A stretch of DNA of 64,000 nucleotides, taken from positions 590,885 to 654,884 of the forward strand of contig NW_017804131.1 of assembly GCF_001625305.1 (NCBI RefSeq). The letters run 5' to 3'. Of this stretch, positions 48,917 to 60,800 are shown piece by piece. The DNA comes from Branchiostoma belcheri. Its lineage: Eukaryota > Chordata > Leptocardii > Amphioxiformes > Branchiostomatidae. The notes beneath the pieces are model-generated. The model made no database searches and was not told the DNA's origin. It saw only the letters and a program-made list of their open reading frames with translations. A program made the position numbers and the translations under genes. Positions within the stretch are counted from its first letter, which is position 1, and each line of letters starts with the position of its first letter.

Positions 48917-50499
48917 GTGACATGCGGCAAGGAATGATCACCACAAATACAGTGTGCTTTTATCAGCAGCTGTAAAATTTCTTTAGATGTATTGTGCTTA
49001 GTAGATGTGCCCTGGATGGAAAGTCATGTAATTGTGTGATTATGAAGCAGTATGTAGACTGTTTGTGCTAGTTTTTAAGTCATTCGCTTTTCATGTGAAA
49101 GATTAAAACTAATTCCTCTTGAACTTCACCCTCCCCGCCTTTCCATTGTGTAAATGCATGGACACCATGTATATGCAGATCAGGATGAAGAAGAATATGG
49201 CCTATCAAAGTGTGTCAAACCTTTCCTTTCTTTTTTGGCCCTTTAGCTCCGTATTATGACACAACGCTGAAGTGCGCAAGGTTCTGACAAAATTTCGCAA
49301 CTGTGCCAATTTTTAGAGGAGACAGCATCTTTTCTCATTCCCCTCCCCATATTATGAACGTATTATAATTATTTGCATATATTAAGTATACAATATTGAT
49401 TTATCATAGTCAAAATCTAACTTCAATGGGTTTTTAATTTGGATAAGGGTACATGTTGTATATGTATACCAGATAAAAATAAAAATACTCGTATATATAT
49501 CAGGGCTTGAAAGGTTACGGTCATGTAATTTAGAACAATCTCGTGTCTATTATCATACAATATTAGAGGTTTATGAGGAATGATTTCATCGATAAAAGGT
49601 GGGGAAGGTGTACTACTCATCAACAGCCAGGTAGGTGTGATGGTGATGATGAAATATGATACTGGCATGATAGATATAGTTTGGAATACATCCATAAAAC
49701 TTACCGTGTCTATGTCTGTGCGTGCCACGTTGTATCAGTTTATCCATGGCCACAATGTGTGATTTTTTTGGTTGCTCGCAATAAAAGAAATTTAAACCTT
49801 AAGATGTTCTGTTGTTGATGACATATGTTAATGTTACATTGTAATGGTTTCAGATTTCTGTATCTCGGGTAAGGAATGCATCAGATATAATGTTAGTTAA
49901 TATTCTTGAACTATGCTGTTCACTGTCCAACGCAAAACCGTATACAAACCCACACACTCTACGAAACAGTGACATTGGCAAATTGATTGCTTTAAGGCAA
50001 AAAATGCTTGGCTCGTGCACACACAAAACCGCATATACATAACCACACACGCTTTAAAGGTGATTAAAGTTATTGCTCTAAGGCTAACACAAATGTGCAC
50101 ACACAAATCGAGTACCTAATGATGCCAAAGCTAAAAGCAAGGATGTCCTTGCTAAAAGCAATGACGTTATTTTTTGGCATCCAAGCATGGCAAACTCTTA
50201 CCGGGTTGATAAAAATTCCAAATCCAAGGGGGTCCTTTTCAAACTTGAACAAATGTCCCGATTTTCTAAATATCAACCAAACTATACTCATATCTATAAT
50301 AAATCAATACGTTTTATGGTGGTAGTAACTACCGTGTGTGTATTTCTCTTGCTTCAAGAAGTCGACTGAATCCCTTAATGTTACAACCCCATCTTACGGA
50401 ATTGGGGTGTATAGCAGGACACGCGTGTGACGCGTTAGTTCTTGCAGTGTGTGGCCTGCTCCCAGTGTTGTCTTCTTTGCTCAGTCCGGAAACCCTCGT

Positions 50500-50649
50500 G
50501 TTGTCCCCGTTCCCCCTCAAGACCCACGCACAATCCATTGCAATGCAAATCAAAGCATCTTCAGTAGGGGTAATCATCCCATCCGATTTAATTGGAAATG
50601 AAGAAGCTGATTTATCAGCTCTAGTACAGGCGGCTTTCACACCAACTTG
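50500..50649 (+). mobile_element. Possible remnant of a LINE-encoded RNase H domain
   Basis: The + strand reads VIIPSDLIGNEEADLSALVQ, which recalls the final motif of retroelement RNase H (GxxGNExAD followed by a helix). Only this motif is suggestive; the upstream sequence in the same frame shows no clear catalytic pattern. Very tentative. Confidence 0.25.
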
Positions 50650-51127
50650 AATGGCAGTATTTACAAATACACATGAGCCCGGCCAATCAACGACCGGAAG
50701 CTACCAATACGGCTCGGGGAGGCGCTTTGATTCAATTAATTATTTTTGATATAAAACGCCACAAACTTATCATTTGTGGACAAAAATTATATCTGATTTT
50801 ACAGAAACTCAATGTAGTTGCTGTTTCGGAGTTTGGGGCTGTGTATAGCTAAAGAAAGCTCTCTGGGGAGAGATTAAACTATAGCGACCCCCGCAGATTC
50901 CTTAGCCCGCTCCCCACTCGATTTCATTCTTGCACATTTCATTTAGCCTGGCGACCAGGAGGTGCATGTGTACACTCAAGTAGGTGGAGGTGAATTCCTG
51001 ATTCTACCTTTGTTTTCGCCAGGCAGAAACGTCTGCATGCTTCGGATCTAAATCTCGGCGTATCGGACTCAATCTGCCTGGCGCTAGTATCGGAGGGGAG
51101 CGTTTAAAATCTGGCTGTACAGTGTAA

Positions 51128-51200
51128 CAGTTGGCGGGACCTCCACTAGTGCACTGGCCGAACGTGAGGTTTCTGGTTCGATTCCCATTTGACGGACCGG
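51128..51200 (+). repeat. tRNA-like Pol III box, possible SINE head
   Basis: CTGGTTCGATTCCC (51173-51186) is a perfect tRNA B-box/T-arm sequence, preceded at tRNA-like distance by GTTGGCGGGACC, a poor A box. No cloverleaf can be closed, so this is not called a tRNA gene. Confidence 0.3.
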
Positions 51201-51333
51201 ATCAATCAAGGGACCAAGAAAACCTGGACCAAGTTCTGCAAACAAGTCGAGGAAGGGACAGGGTTTTTCCTAGGTTCTTATAATTTTTTCAGAGAAAACT
51301 TCTGTTTGTGTAATTTGTTCGGATTGTTTCAAA

Positions 51334-51817
51334 ATGTATCGGGGTTTGCTCGGGTTGTCAGCTGTGCTGCTAGCGGCCTTCTTGGCCAGGGGGGCCGAGG
51401 GACTGGACGGGGACGCTCCGCTGCGGTCGAACCGGCAGTGCCATGAAGACAACCTGATGAAGCGCGTGCGACGGGCCACCGCCATCGTCACCGGCACGGT
51501 CGAGCAGAAGATGAACGGCTACCCCGACGGGAAGTACAAAGCGAAAGTCCGAGTCTGGAGGGTTATGAAAGGAACGAACGAGATCCCCACCGCCAACCGA
51601 GTCCAGCCGCTCCGGGACCCGAGCAGGGGCGTCGCGGAAGTCATGGTGGGCGGCTTCGGGGATCCCCACATCTGCGACAACGAGGTGGACCAGGGCGACA
51701 CGCGGATCTTTCTCTTGGACAAGAAGCCGGCGGGCCCTCCGGACGAGTTCGAGCTGACATCCAGCCTGATCCGAGTCACCCTGGATAACCTCATCCACGC
51801 AGAGTCCGCCGTGAAAG
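51334..51817 (+). CDS. AGRN: Agrin-like gene, first coding exon: signal peptide and NtA domain
   Basis: Agrin is a secreted heparan-sulphate proteoglycan; its N-terminal agrin (NtA) domain binds the laminin gamma-1 coiled coil and fixes agrin in basement membranes. The exon begins MYRGLLGLSAVLLAAFLARG (signal peptide, cleavage about residue 23). The NtA fold follows at about 36-160, marked by VTGTVEQKM, KVRVWRVMKG, GGFGDPHICDNEVDQGDTRIF and SSLIRVTLDNL, as in vertebrate agrin. It ends at GTGAAAG|GTCAGT (phase 1). Two of the four vertebrate NtA cysteines are present (C36, C114); the positions of the other two hold Ala70 and Ser158/Ala159. The exon is GC-rich with many CpGs. Downstream Kazal, SEA and LG exons are not in the window, so a shorter NtA-only protein cannot be excluded. 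Confidence 0.85.
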
Positions 51818-54800
51818 GTCAGTTTCACAAACACACCTTTTCTTATCTAACGTCTTTAATAATACAAACAATAAGACACGCACGAAATCCGAGATACGTA
51901 GGAAAATTCTCCCCATGAGCAACTTTTCTGGAGGTGCTTTTGCTTCACTTCTTAGATTTTACGGGAGTGAACACAGTATGTCTTGAAGAACCCTCCATGC
52001 CACCCCTTCTTTTTGTCTGTTGTCCTCGCCTTGGAAACTTTTAACAGGATTTGTGGAGAGAAATATCAGCCGGATTTGCTCGGAAACGTTGATCTAGGCG
52101 AGAGTTTGACTTTGTGCTTTGGTGGGTGTTGATGTGTGAAAGAGCTAGAGTGTAAACATTTCTATTTTTCACGTGATTGAAGGGGGTGTCAAAGTAAAAC
52201 TTGAGATTCGAGAGGTTTTCGAGACAGGCTGCCCCCCTCCCCACGCCTCCTGTGTTTCTCCTTTCTTGTCAGAGGTGGGACAGACGGTATAGCATAACAA
52301 GACCCAACACAGAAAGGCTTTGTAAAATCAATAAAACGGAATGTGGTCCGGAGGAAGAAAGAAGTGGGCAAGGCCGACCCCAGGTCACCCCGGTCCTCAC
52401 ACCCTCGAGCCCGAAAATCTACCGAATCAAAGTCCACCTAATTAGCCTAGTTGTAGCTTTCTAAACTCAGCAGTTGAAGAGATAAGCAAAGGAGAGTTTG
52501 GAGATCACAGTTGAGATACAGCGAGGGCTATCCCCGGCTAGCTAGACTAGTAGTCCCGGGTGGTCTAGAACGTGTTCCCCTGCCCGGCTTGGCTACCCCC
52601 ATGGTGTAACCCGACTCCATAGCATCAGAACTCGGGACCCTGAGGAGAAAGAAACCCAAGTTTGTGCAGGGAGGAGTATGCTTTTGTTTAGCTTCAAAAC
52701 AAGACCAGTCGGCCCAGCCTAAGACCCCAACCTTCTGAATGAACCATCCACAGAGCGGGATTAATTTGACAGGGGATTTGGTTAAAAGGAGGGGGCAAAC
52801 TGTCCTGTTGTGTGTGGGGGCAACTGGAGCCAGTCTGCCAATGTGGAGAGGGCTTCAGCTGAAAGAAGTCTGCTTGTGTATGGTGTATTGAGTTTCCCCC
52901 CATTCAGTCCAGAGAGGTGGTAAAAATATTTGTGTTTTGGCGTGTGCATGACTGGTGCTTCCACCTTCTAACTGCCCAGTCTGCCAAACTGACACATGGA
53001 GACACCCCACAACACAACTCTAACTGGAATTGTGCCTTCTGCAGTGATTAAAGGTTCATCCCTCCCCCCAAATAATCCCAGCGTTAAATCGGGGCCTATT
53101 ATTTGCGTTGGTACCGCCTGGCTTGTATACCAAACTTCTCGGGATGCCCTATATAACCTGAATAACCAGGAGGAAAGATCAGTCAGATCTGTGACCGAGA
53201 TAACAAAAACGAGCTTGTCCAACATTTGCCATTCATATGCACTGCTTATGTGTATTAGGAAATTAAGCTGTTCCTGAATGGAAAGGTACAAAAGAGGTGC
53301 TTTTACACCTATGGCAATTTGGGAGGGTGAGCAAGGGACAACCCTGTAATCTAAGTGTCGGAGGAAATGATTTAGAGTTGCTCAAATTACAGGTATGCCC
53401 AGGCAACACGCTAAGAATTGTTGATGAAACAGATGAGTTCTGTAATGAAAATTGTTGCCCTCCATCCGCCCTGATTGACAGAGGTTGTAAGAACCAACGA
53501 TACCTGTTGATCAGGGCTGTAAATCTCATTAGGCGAAACAAAAGTTTCATTTAGATAAGTGGATGGGGTAAGAGATGGGAGGTTCACTTAGGAGAAGTTG
53601 TACTGGGCTCCAAATTAAAGTTACCACTCAGTATCCTGTACTTAAAATCTGTGGGGTTGAGCCTGTAATGCTAAAGATGGCCTTGTGCCAGCACTTGAGG
53701 GACATTCCATGGTAGTCACGCGGCCAGACCAGAGTACGGTTGATACTTGGCCAATTTGAGCCAAAAAGGTACAGCCATGATAGAAATATTTGGACGTAAC
53801 ATACCAGGTCATAGCATGTTGTCGCAGGAATGCGACTGAATGCCGCGGTCGCCCTGGATCGAAGCTTTCGTGACTCGGAAGCTCGAAAATGGAATCTGCG
53901 AAGTTGTTAGAAATGGGGCTAGGGCGTTAAAATGTTATGATTATAGCAGCAGGTGTGAACCGTTACTTCAATTCTAAACCATGGGGAGGGTTTTTAGCCA
54001 ATGTTTCCAGACAAAGACAAAATTTAATCTCAAAAATCCTATCTTTTGGCTTGAATTTTTTCTTCTATTGTACTCTTTTGTCACAAGCCTGGTAAAAGGA
54101 CATTTGTGGTAAGCTGCTTTTGCACCATTGTTGATAATCATGAAATCCAGGTGTGAAAATATGGAAGCATGTCCTACCGACCTATTCTTGTCACAGCTGG
54201 AAAATATCCCGAAAAACTTATCGTACCCCACATCTCATACTTTGCATTGTGGTTTTTCTCTTGCTGCCAGCAATGGTTAAGCTCCAACTCTTATCAGAGG
54301 CAGACTTCATAGCTCGGAGCATGAGACTCACTTGCATGACAAAGGGTTGGAAGTTTTTTTGTAGCCTAGGACTCCTGGGGGCACTGGAAGTGCCATTAGA
54401 CCACAGCCAGGCCATATGTGCTTTATTTCGTGTATTTCTTTGATCGGGCTCTTGTTATAGTCGCCAGATTTCTTCAGTTTGGAAAGCATGTGCAAGGGGG
54501 ATGTTCCAATGAACCCAGTGTCATTAAAAGTTCTTTGAATGTATCATAAGGGAAGCACTTTGAAACAAAGAGAATGCACTTTACAAAGTCTTTTGAAGTC
54601 ACCCTCAACTCCCTGAAGTCTGTACACGAGATAGGCAATCTTTTAAAAGGATGTGATTAGAAAATTCCTCTTAATTTTTAGTCTGGAATGACGAAACAGC
54701 TTGAGGGAAGGTTTAAGTATGATTCAGGGAGATTTAGAAGATAGTCTGGTCCTTTTATATACTATAGGAATTTGTCAAACAATATCCAGTGTGTAGATTT

Positions 54801-57800
54801 AGTTTGAAGGGTATAATTGACGAGGCTTTTATCTTTTCACCCTCCTTTTGTCTTTCATGAATTTCGTTAATTAGCAGGAATGAGGGGTGGTCACCCTGGT
54901 GGTGAAAACAAATGTTGTGATAGGGGTGTGATCCACACAATTAAAACAGGTCAACAAATGTGGGCAGGGGAGGGGGGTATAACTATTCCTGGAGCTCATT
55001 AGATGGTGTCCATATGTGGCTTTTAAAGTTCCTATGGCTTCTGGTACCCTAATAACAGTTTCTGAATGTAAATAAAAAAATTCAACTGCAATTTACAGGA
55101 AGGCTTGCAACTGTGCCGTACTGGAGTTCATGTAAGGTAAACAGAGAAGAGTTTCAAAATATTTGGACATCTTGATTGGGGATGCTCCAAATTTTCCTCA
55201 CGTTGTAGCAACATATTTTGGAAGGCATAGTGATGAGGGGACATGGCTTCAAGTGTGTCTGAAGAGGAAGGATTAGCTCATTATTTTTAACCAATTGTTT
55301 GTTTTTCATTGCAATGTTTTTTTTAGCACTCTGTGGCATGTCCCTTCATGCAAGGACATTATATAATACCCATACTTTTTGTGTAAGGAAGAAAATGATT
55401 GTCATGATGTATTAATAACACAGTACAAAAATTAATTTTTTTATTCTATTAACTAAAGACTGAACTCGGGGGGGGGGTATTGAAATGTGTGAAAACAAAA
55501 CAAGTGACTTGTAGTCATGGCAATGACCTACATGCAGACTTGGAGCTTGACCATTTTTAGGACCGAAGCCTGGAACTAATTCTGTAGTGTTTGACAGACC
55601 AAAAATAACCATGAACTCCCATTTGTAACCCAACTCAATGTACCACCATGTCAGCTTTCGTCACTAGCTTTTTATCCTTATAAAAGATGAAAACCTAGAA
55701 CCCCCTAAACTTGTATTTAAACATCAGGAATAGAGAGATATGTGGAATGGACACTCAGCTATTTTTATAGCTAGTCACTAGAGACCAAGTAAAGGCAACA
55801 GGGGACCCCTGAAGCATCCAGTGTGTCCAATGTGGTATTGCACATTTGTATAGAGTAAATGTACTTCATGTTTTATGCTTGGGCTTCTGCTCTGTTGTGC
55901 TTTGGTTTTCTTATTGTAATGGCTGTCAGTGTTTGATGGTGTTGACGTTTTTGACCACAGAATGCGCCATATGGAGACATACTGTATGCATGGAGACCCC
56001 CATGCGAAAAATTTGCCCGGTAGCAGTTGTTTTCAAATTAGGTTCAAAGGTCGTTGAGTTCTTAGAAATACAGTTCTACTGCAGTGGAACAACGCCCGGG
56101 GATTAGTGCGAGCTATCCTCCTTAAGGAAATCTGACATCTTAGGAGAGTTACTGTAATCTGTGCCTGGGAATATTTCAAGGCTTGGTGCCAGTAATAGGG
56201 AGTTGATAGGAGCACATGTGTGAAGTTTCCCGACCCACACTTTTGAAGTTCATTGTCGCACTGTATGGGGATTTTGGAGATAACAATGTGAGATGATGAC
56301 AGCTGTATGTGGTGACATACAAACCACAGGACATGCGCTTTTACCCCTTTAGAAAGTCCCAAGCGTGTTCTGTAATTCACAAGTCTAAACACAAGGATTT
56401 CTTCCCTTTGCTAATGACAAGGATATGCTTGCCAACTGGCAATGTGTTGATAGTTAGGGAAAAGGGACCGTTCCTGTGTTATTTGGTTGTGCAATAATCT
56501 TTTATTATTCTCTGTTCTGGAAAAAAAAAGAGGTGCTGTAACAAAACAAAACAGTCTCCTTTGGGAGGTCGGATGTAGATGTAAGGCTTGAATTAAAAAA
56601 GGAAGGAACTTCGGAAGGAAAAAAAAGTCACCATGGTTCAAAGCTCTGCTCGTTGTATAGCTTTGTAATCCGGATGTTGCATGTTGTCACCATGTAGCTG
56701 AACACGTATAAGCAGAGAGGTTATGTTGGAGACCCCGTGTTTCTCTCCTGGAGTAGCAGAGCTTTATCTTGAGTTAACATCTGTAGTTTGTAGCAGCTGC
56801 TGGTCCCTCTGTGTCTGCCTCCCAGGAGAGAGGTGCAGGCTACTGACTGGTAGCATGGTAATGAAGGGGAGGAGTTGGGGAAGTCAGTGGTTATTGTCTG
56901 AATGTCCAGTTGATTCAGCATCACCCCTCCAACAGGCATGGCTACAGGGTTTGGATTGTAAAATTTGGCAAAAACAGGGTCAGCTAGCCAGGGGAGTGGG
57001 TCTACCATAAGGATTTCATTTCTCTCTAATATTCTCTAGGAGCGGCAAGGGTAAATAAACTCTACGGTGGCCAATTATTCTCCCAAAATTGCTCTCCTGC
57101 TAAATTTTACTGTTTTTGTATCCGTGTTGTCAGTCTGGTAGAGACTGCATTACTCATACATTAACCCACTTCTGCATAGTTGGTGTTTTTTTTTTTTGCT
57201 TTTTAGTTGGGAATGTTGCTGTCATCAGTTGTCAGGGGTGGTATGAGGGAGTGGATAATGGAGAAAATTGAACCTGTGGGCAGTGGAAATTAAACAGGTC
57301 TGCTTAGCTCATTGGGCAGTCGTGGTCCATTTGTCAGAGTGGGGATCAACTGGTTGGAAGCCTGCAATTTCACTCAGCTAGTAACATCAACATGGGCATG
57401 ATGGGTGTTCCAGGGGATCGACCACTAGATACGTTGAGGGAAGGAAGGGAAATGTGATTGTGAGTGTGTGGTTATTAAAATCCTGAATATGTTGGGAAAT
57501 ACGAAATATGTTCAGTATTACTGGTTTGGTGATAGGTGATCAACCTCTGTTCATGTGACTTCTTGAATGTTCTGTCACTGTATCATACAGTATATTATAA
57601 AGCTTGTGTGCATGGTTGTGTGTTACACATGGTGGTTCTACCAGTTGATTTATATAGGTTCAGATGAAGATACAGATATAGTGACACAGACAAACCAGGT
57701 CAATTTTACATGTATTGTTTACTCATTCAGAATGATAAAGTTGGTAATTTGGGCCCGTGATGTTTATTCCAACATTTAAACATTTGTGACACTGATGTTT

Positions 57801-60800
57801 GGTTTAGAACTGCATAAGTAGAATGAAAGGACTTTTTTTTCATGACGAATGTAACAACTGGTTCGCCCCCTGAAATGCCTGAAGGAATCCGCTTTACCTC
57901 TGACCAAAATGGAACAATATGTCTGCCCACGACATTTGGCGTTCATACCGGCGCATTTCGCTGCAGGCAAAAATGTCTGGGCAGTGGGATGGAAAACATA
58001 TGAATGGAAAAGCTGCACAGTTTCTGAGTGCTGCTCTTGTTTGTGTCTGAGTGAGAGCTAGTGTAGGAGTGTTCCAAATTATCAAACCTGACTCATATGG
58101 TAGACTGGTTAGCTGTTTTGAAAGGTCACACAATAGGTTAGGACATGCTTCCTTGTTGAGTCATTTACATGCTGTTTTAGATTTTGATTTATTTGATTTG
58201 TTAGGCTGTATAAAATGACACACAGCCAGGACTGTCCAACTAGCCAGAGGCTAAATTACCGGGTATAAAGCAAAGGGCTAGCCCTGGAAACTGGACAATA
58301 TACAATGCAATATGCAGTAAGAATGGTTTCAATGCTCATTCAAATGCGTAAATAGAGGTAGCTTTTATGTGGGTTACACACATAATACAAATCAGGCATA
58401 TTTTATATAGTGTTCTAGTTGTCACAGAACGTAAACATTCTTTTTCTGAGAGGAAAGGGTTTACATGTCCAACTCTCCTTCCTGTATTGCTGAGTGAGAG
58501 TAGTACAAGAGTACTTTATTGAATCTTGAATAGGTTATTAAATTACAATTAGTGGTGAATTACTAAGAAGCCATAGGAAGTACTAGTGTACATTAGATGT
58601 CTATTATGACTCTATGTATACGTAAATGAAATGAAATGTTGTTCATGATGTTTGTGTAGTGTTCTTAGTCCAGTACATGTTGAATTTCGCATGGACTGTA
58701 GAGTTCTGTATTATGATAGATATGAACAAGTGTTGCCGTTGTCACCTGTTCATGTGCAACAATGAAAAATCTCTGCAACTGGTAATCAATCAAGCTAACA
58801 AATGCTGCAGGTTAGAAAGTGCAAAAAAAAAATTATTCTAAAGATATTTTTCAGTTAGAGTAAATCTTATATTTTTGGGAAAAAAATCCCATATTTGGAA
58901 AAACATGACTGTATGGTTAACCTTCCCCCTTCTGCCCAACCCTATAACCTGTACCAATTTGGTGCCAAAAGCCTCCCCCAGCAGGGAGAAGGTTAATTAA
59001 TAATGCTACAAGCTGGTTACAAACATGTGAATCCCCTTAACCTGACAAGCATAAATAGGATTACCCTGGTAGTGAAATATTAGCTTTACAGTTGGATTGC
59101 CAGACAGAATCGATTTCCCCCTAACTGCTGGCTTCAGTAGTAATTTCTGGAAAAGTAAATTAGGAAGTGGACATCTTCCTTCATCAGGCCGGAGATGAGC
59201 ATCGGAATTTTGGGAAGGGATTTGGTCATCGCCAGTGTCCTTCTCTGGTCGGAAGTGGGTGAATCCCAAACAGACGGAAACTCCACCTTTGTGGGACATT
59301 CCGTAGAATTCCTGACATGATGAAAGCTTGCCGCTTGTTGTGACACTGACAGTGCGCTAGCATACTAGTTTATTATTATTCCAAGCACATTTCAGTTCAA
59401 ACTTACAAAGTTTGTCTTGTATGATCTTGAAATGCATCTTATGGCTGCCATTCAAAAGATGTATGATACTGACAGCAAAGCTAGCAGCATGGGTAAAAAT
59501 GCAGAGTTGGAAATTCTGACCACACTTCATTGATATGTCATCACCTGGTTTCTCCAATGACTCTGGACCAAACTAAATATTTGTGATCTCTGGCGTCATT
59601 TTTCTAAGTAAACCCCTTGTGACATGGGGTGATTAGGTATGTACAATTAATAAAACATATTCCATGTCCTGTTGAAATGTCATCTGCAGCTTGGTGGACA
59701 TTACGGCCCTCAAACCAGATCAACTCTAACTTTTGTCGTGAAGCAAATTCCATTTCTGTTTGGTTGTGAATGTGTAAAGAATCAACTAGACTTTTTCATC
59801 TGCATTGCCAAAATTTGGTGGCTATTTTTAAGCCTTTATGAAAGTTTTCATTTTTTCCTCCATATCCCTGGAGTGGTGTGTGGCTCCTGGTTTGATGCAG
59901 GTGGTGCCATTTCTGTTACCTCCCATTATCAGAAGAGACAGGATATTATTAAAGCCGGGGATTAATTAGCACAGTAGGCCAACCCCTCCACCTGTCCTGT
60001 CTCACAGGGGAGCTCCATCAGAGGTGCTACTGGACACGTTCTGTAAGAAAAACCCTGGGAAAAATCTGGAACAAACCTCTGGATGACTGAAACGGAACTG
60101 TTCTTTAATTGTGACTGAACAGTAAGGGTTGGAGGTCCTTACTATTGATACAAATGACAATCTAGAGTAGAGTCCTGTTGGCCTGTAGTTCAACTAAGGC
60201 CAGTACCACTACCAGTGGTTCTTTCCAAGAACATAATACACATGTACTAATGTTCATACAGAGTAAAGGCACGAGACATTTTGAAACATACAACTGTGCT
60301 TTGAAAGAAGTATTGAAAGCTTCATAAGCTAAACTGCTAAGCTGCTGCTGCCTCTTTATTTTCGCTGGAAAGTTTGACTTGCACGTTTGAAGAACCACTG
60401 TTTCACTTATCTATGCATTAGTAGAAAATGCCATTGATGATTAACGATGACTCACAGTAGCATTTAAAGTGGAGAGGTGTAGGATTAAAGGATAAATACT
60501 GATGATTTAGAGAGAAGAGGGGTAATCAGCCACAGACAATGATTCATATGGAAAGGTGTGGTAAATTGGCTACGATTGTATCACTCGAAGAATAAAGCCC
60601 TCTTAACCCTCTAGAAATGCAAGATACCAGCACTCACAGTACATGCAAATTTAAATCAAATTTAAAATAGCCTGGAGGTGCGATTCATTGACTGTTAATG
60701 CTGGTCAGATGGTCACTTCCCTTTGTGAATTGCTATCTGCAAGTGTGAAAAGCCACAATAGGTTCTGTTCATGAATAAACCATTTCCCAAGTCCTGGGGA

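Larger units (their letters stand above)
48917..51333. other. Intergenic region between DF-3 and the agrin-like gene
   Basis: It contains the DF-3 3' UTR (AATAAA near 49781), then AT-rich sequence, a weak LINE-like coding remnant (50.5-50.65 kb) and a tRNA-like box (51.17 kb). The last about 400 bases become GC-richer toward the agrin-like first exon and should include its promoter; no TATA box is evident. Confidence 0.45.

Noticed and set aside
51128-51200. A tRNA gene near 51.17 kb
   Set aside because: Only the T-arm/B-box is good. Acceptor and anticodon stems do not close, so it was listed as a possible SINE head instead.
51370-51834. A 154-codon minus-strand frame over the agrin NtA exon
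   Set aside because: GC-rich coding sequence is often open on the opposite strand. The + strand frame has a signal peptide and conserved NtA motifs.
53000-57010. Candidate Kazal or other agrin exons in the long intron (Cys-containing frames near 53.4 and 54.3 kb)
   Set aside because: Cys spacing does not fit Kazal or laminin-EGF modules and no flanking splice sites give a phase-1 entry exon.
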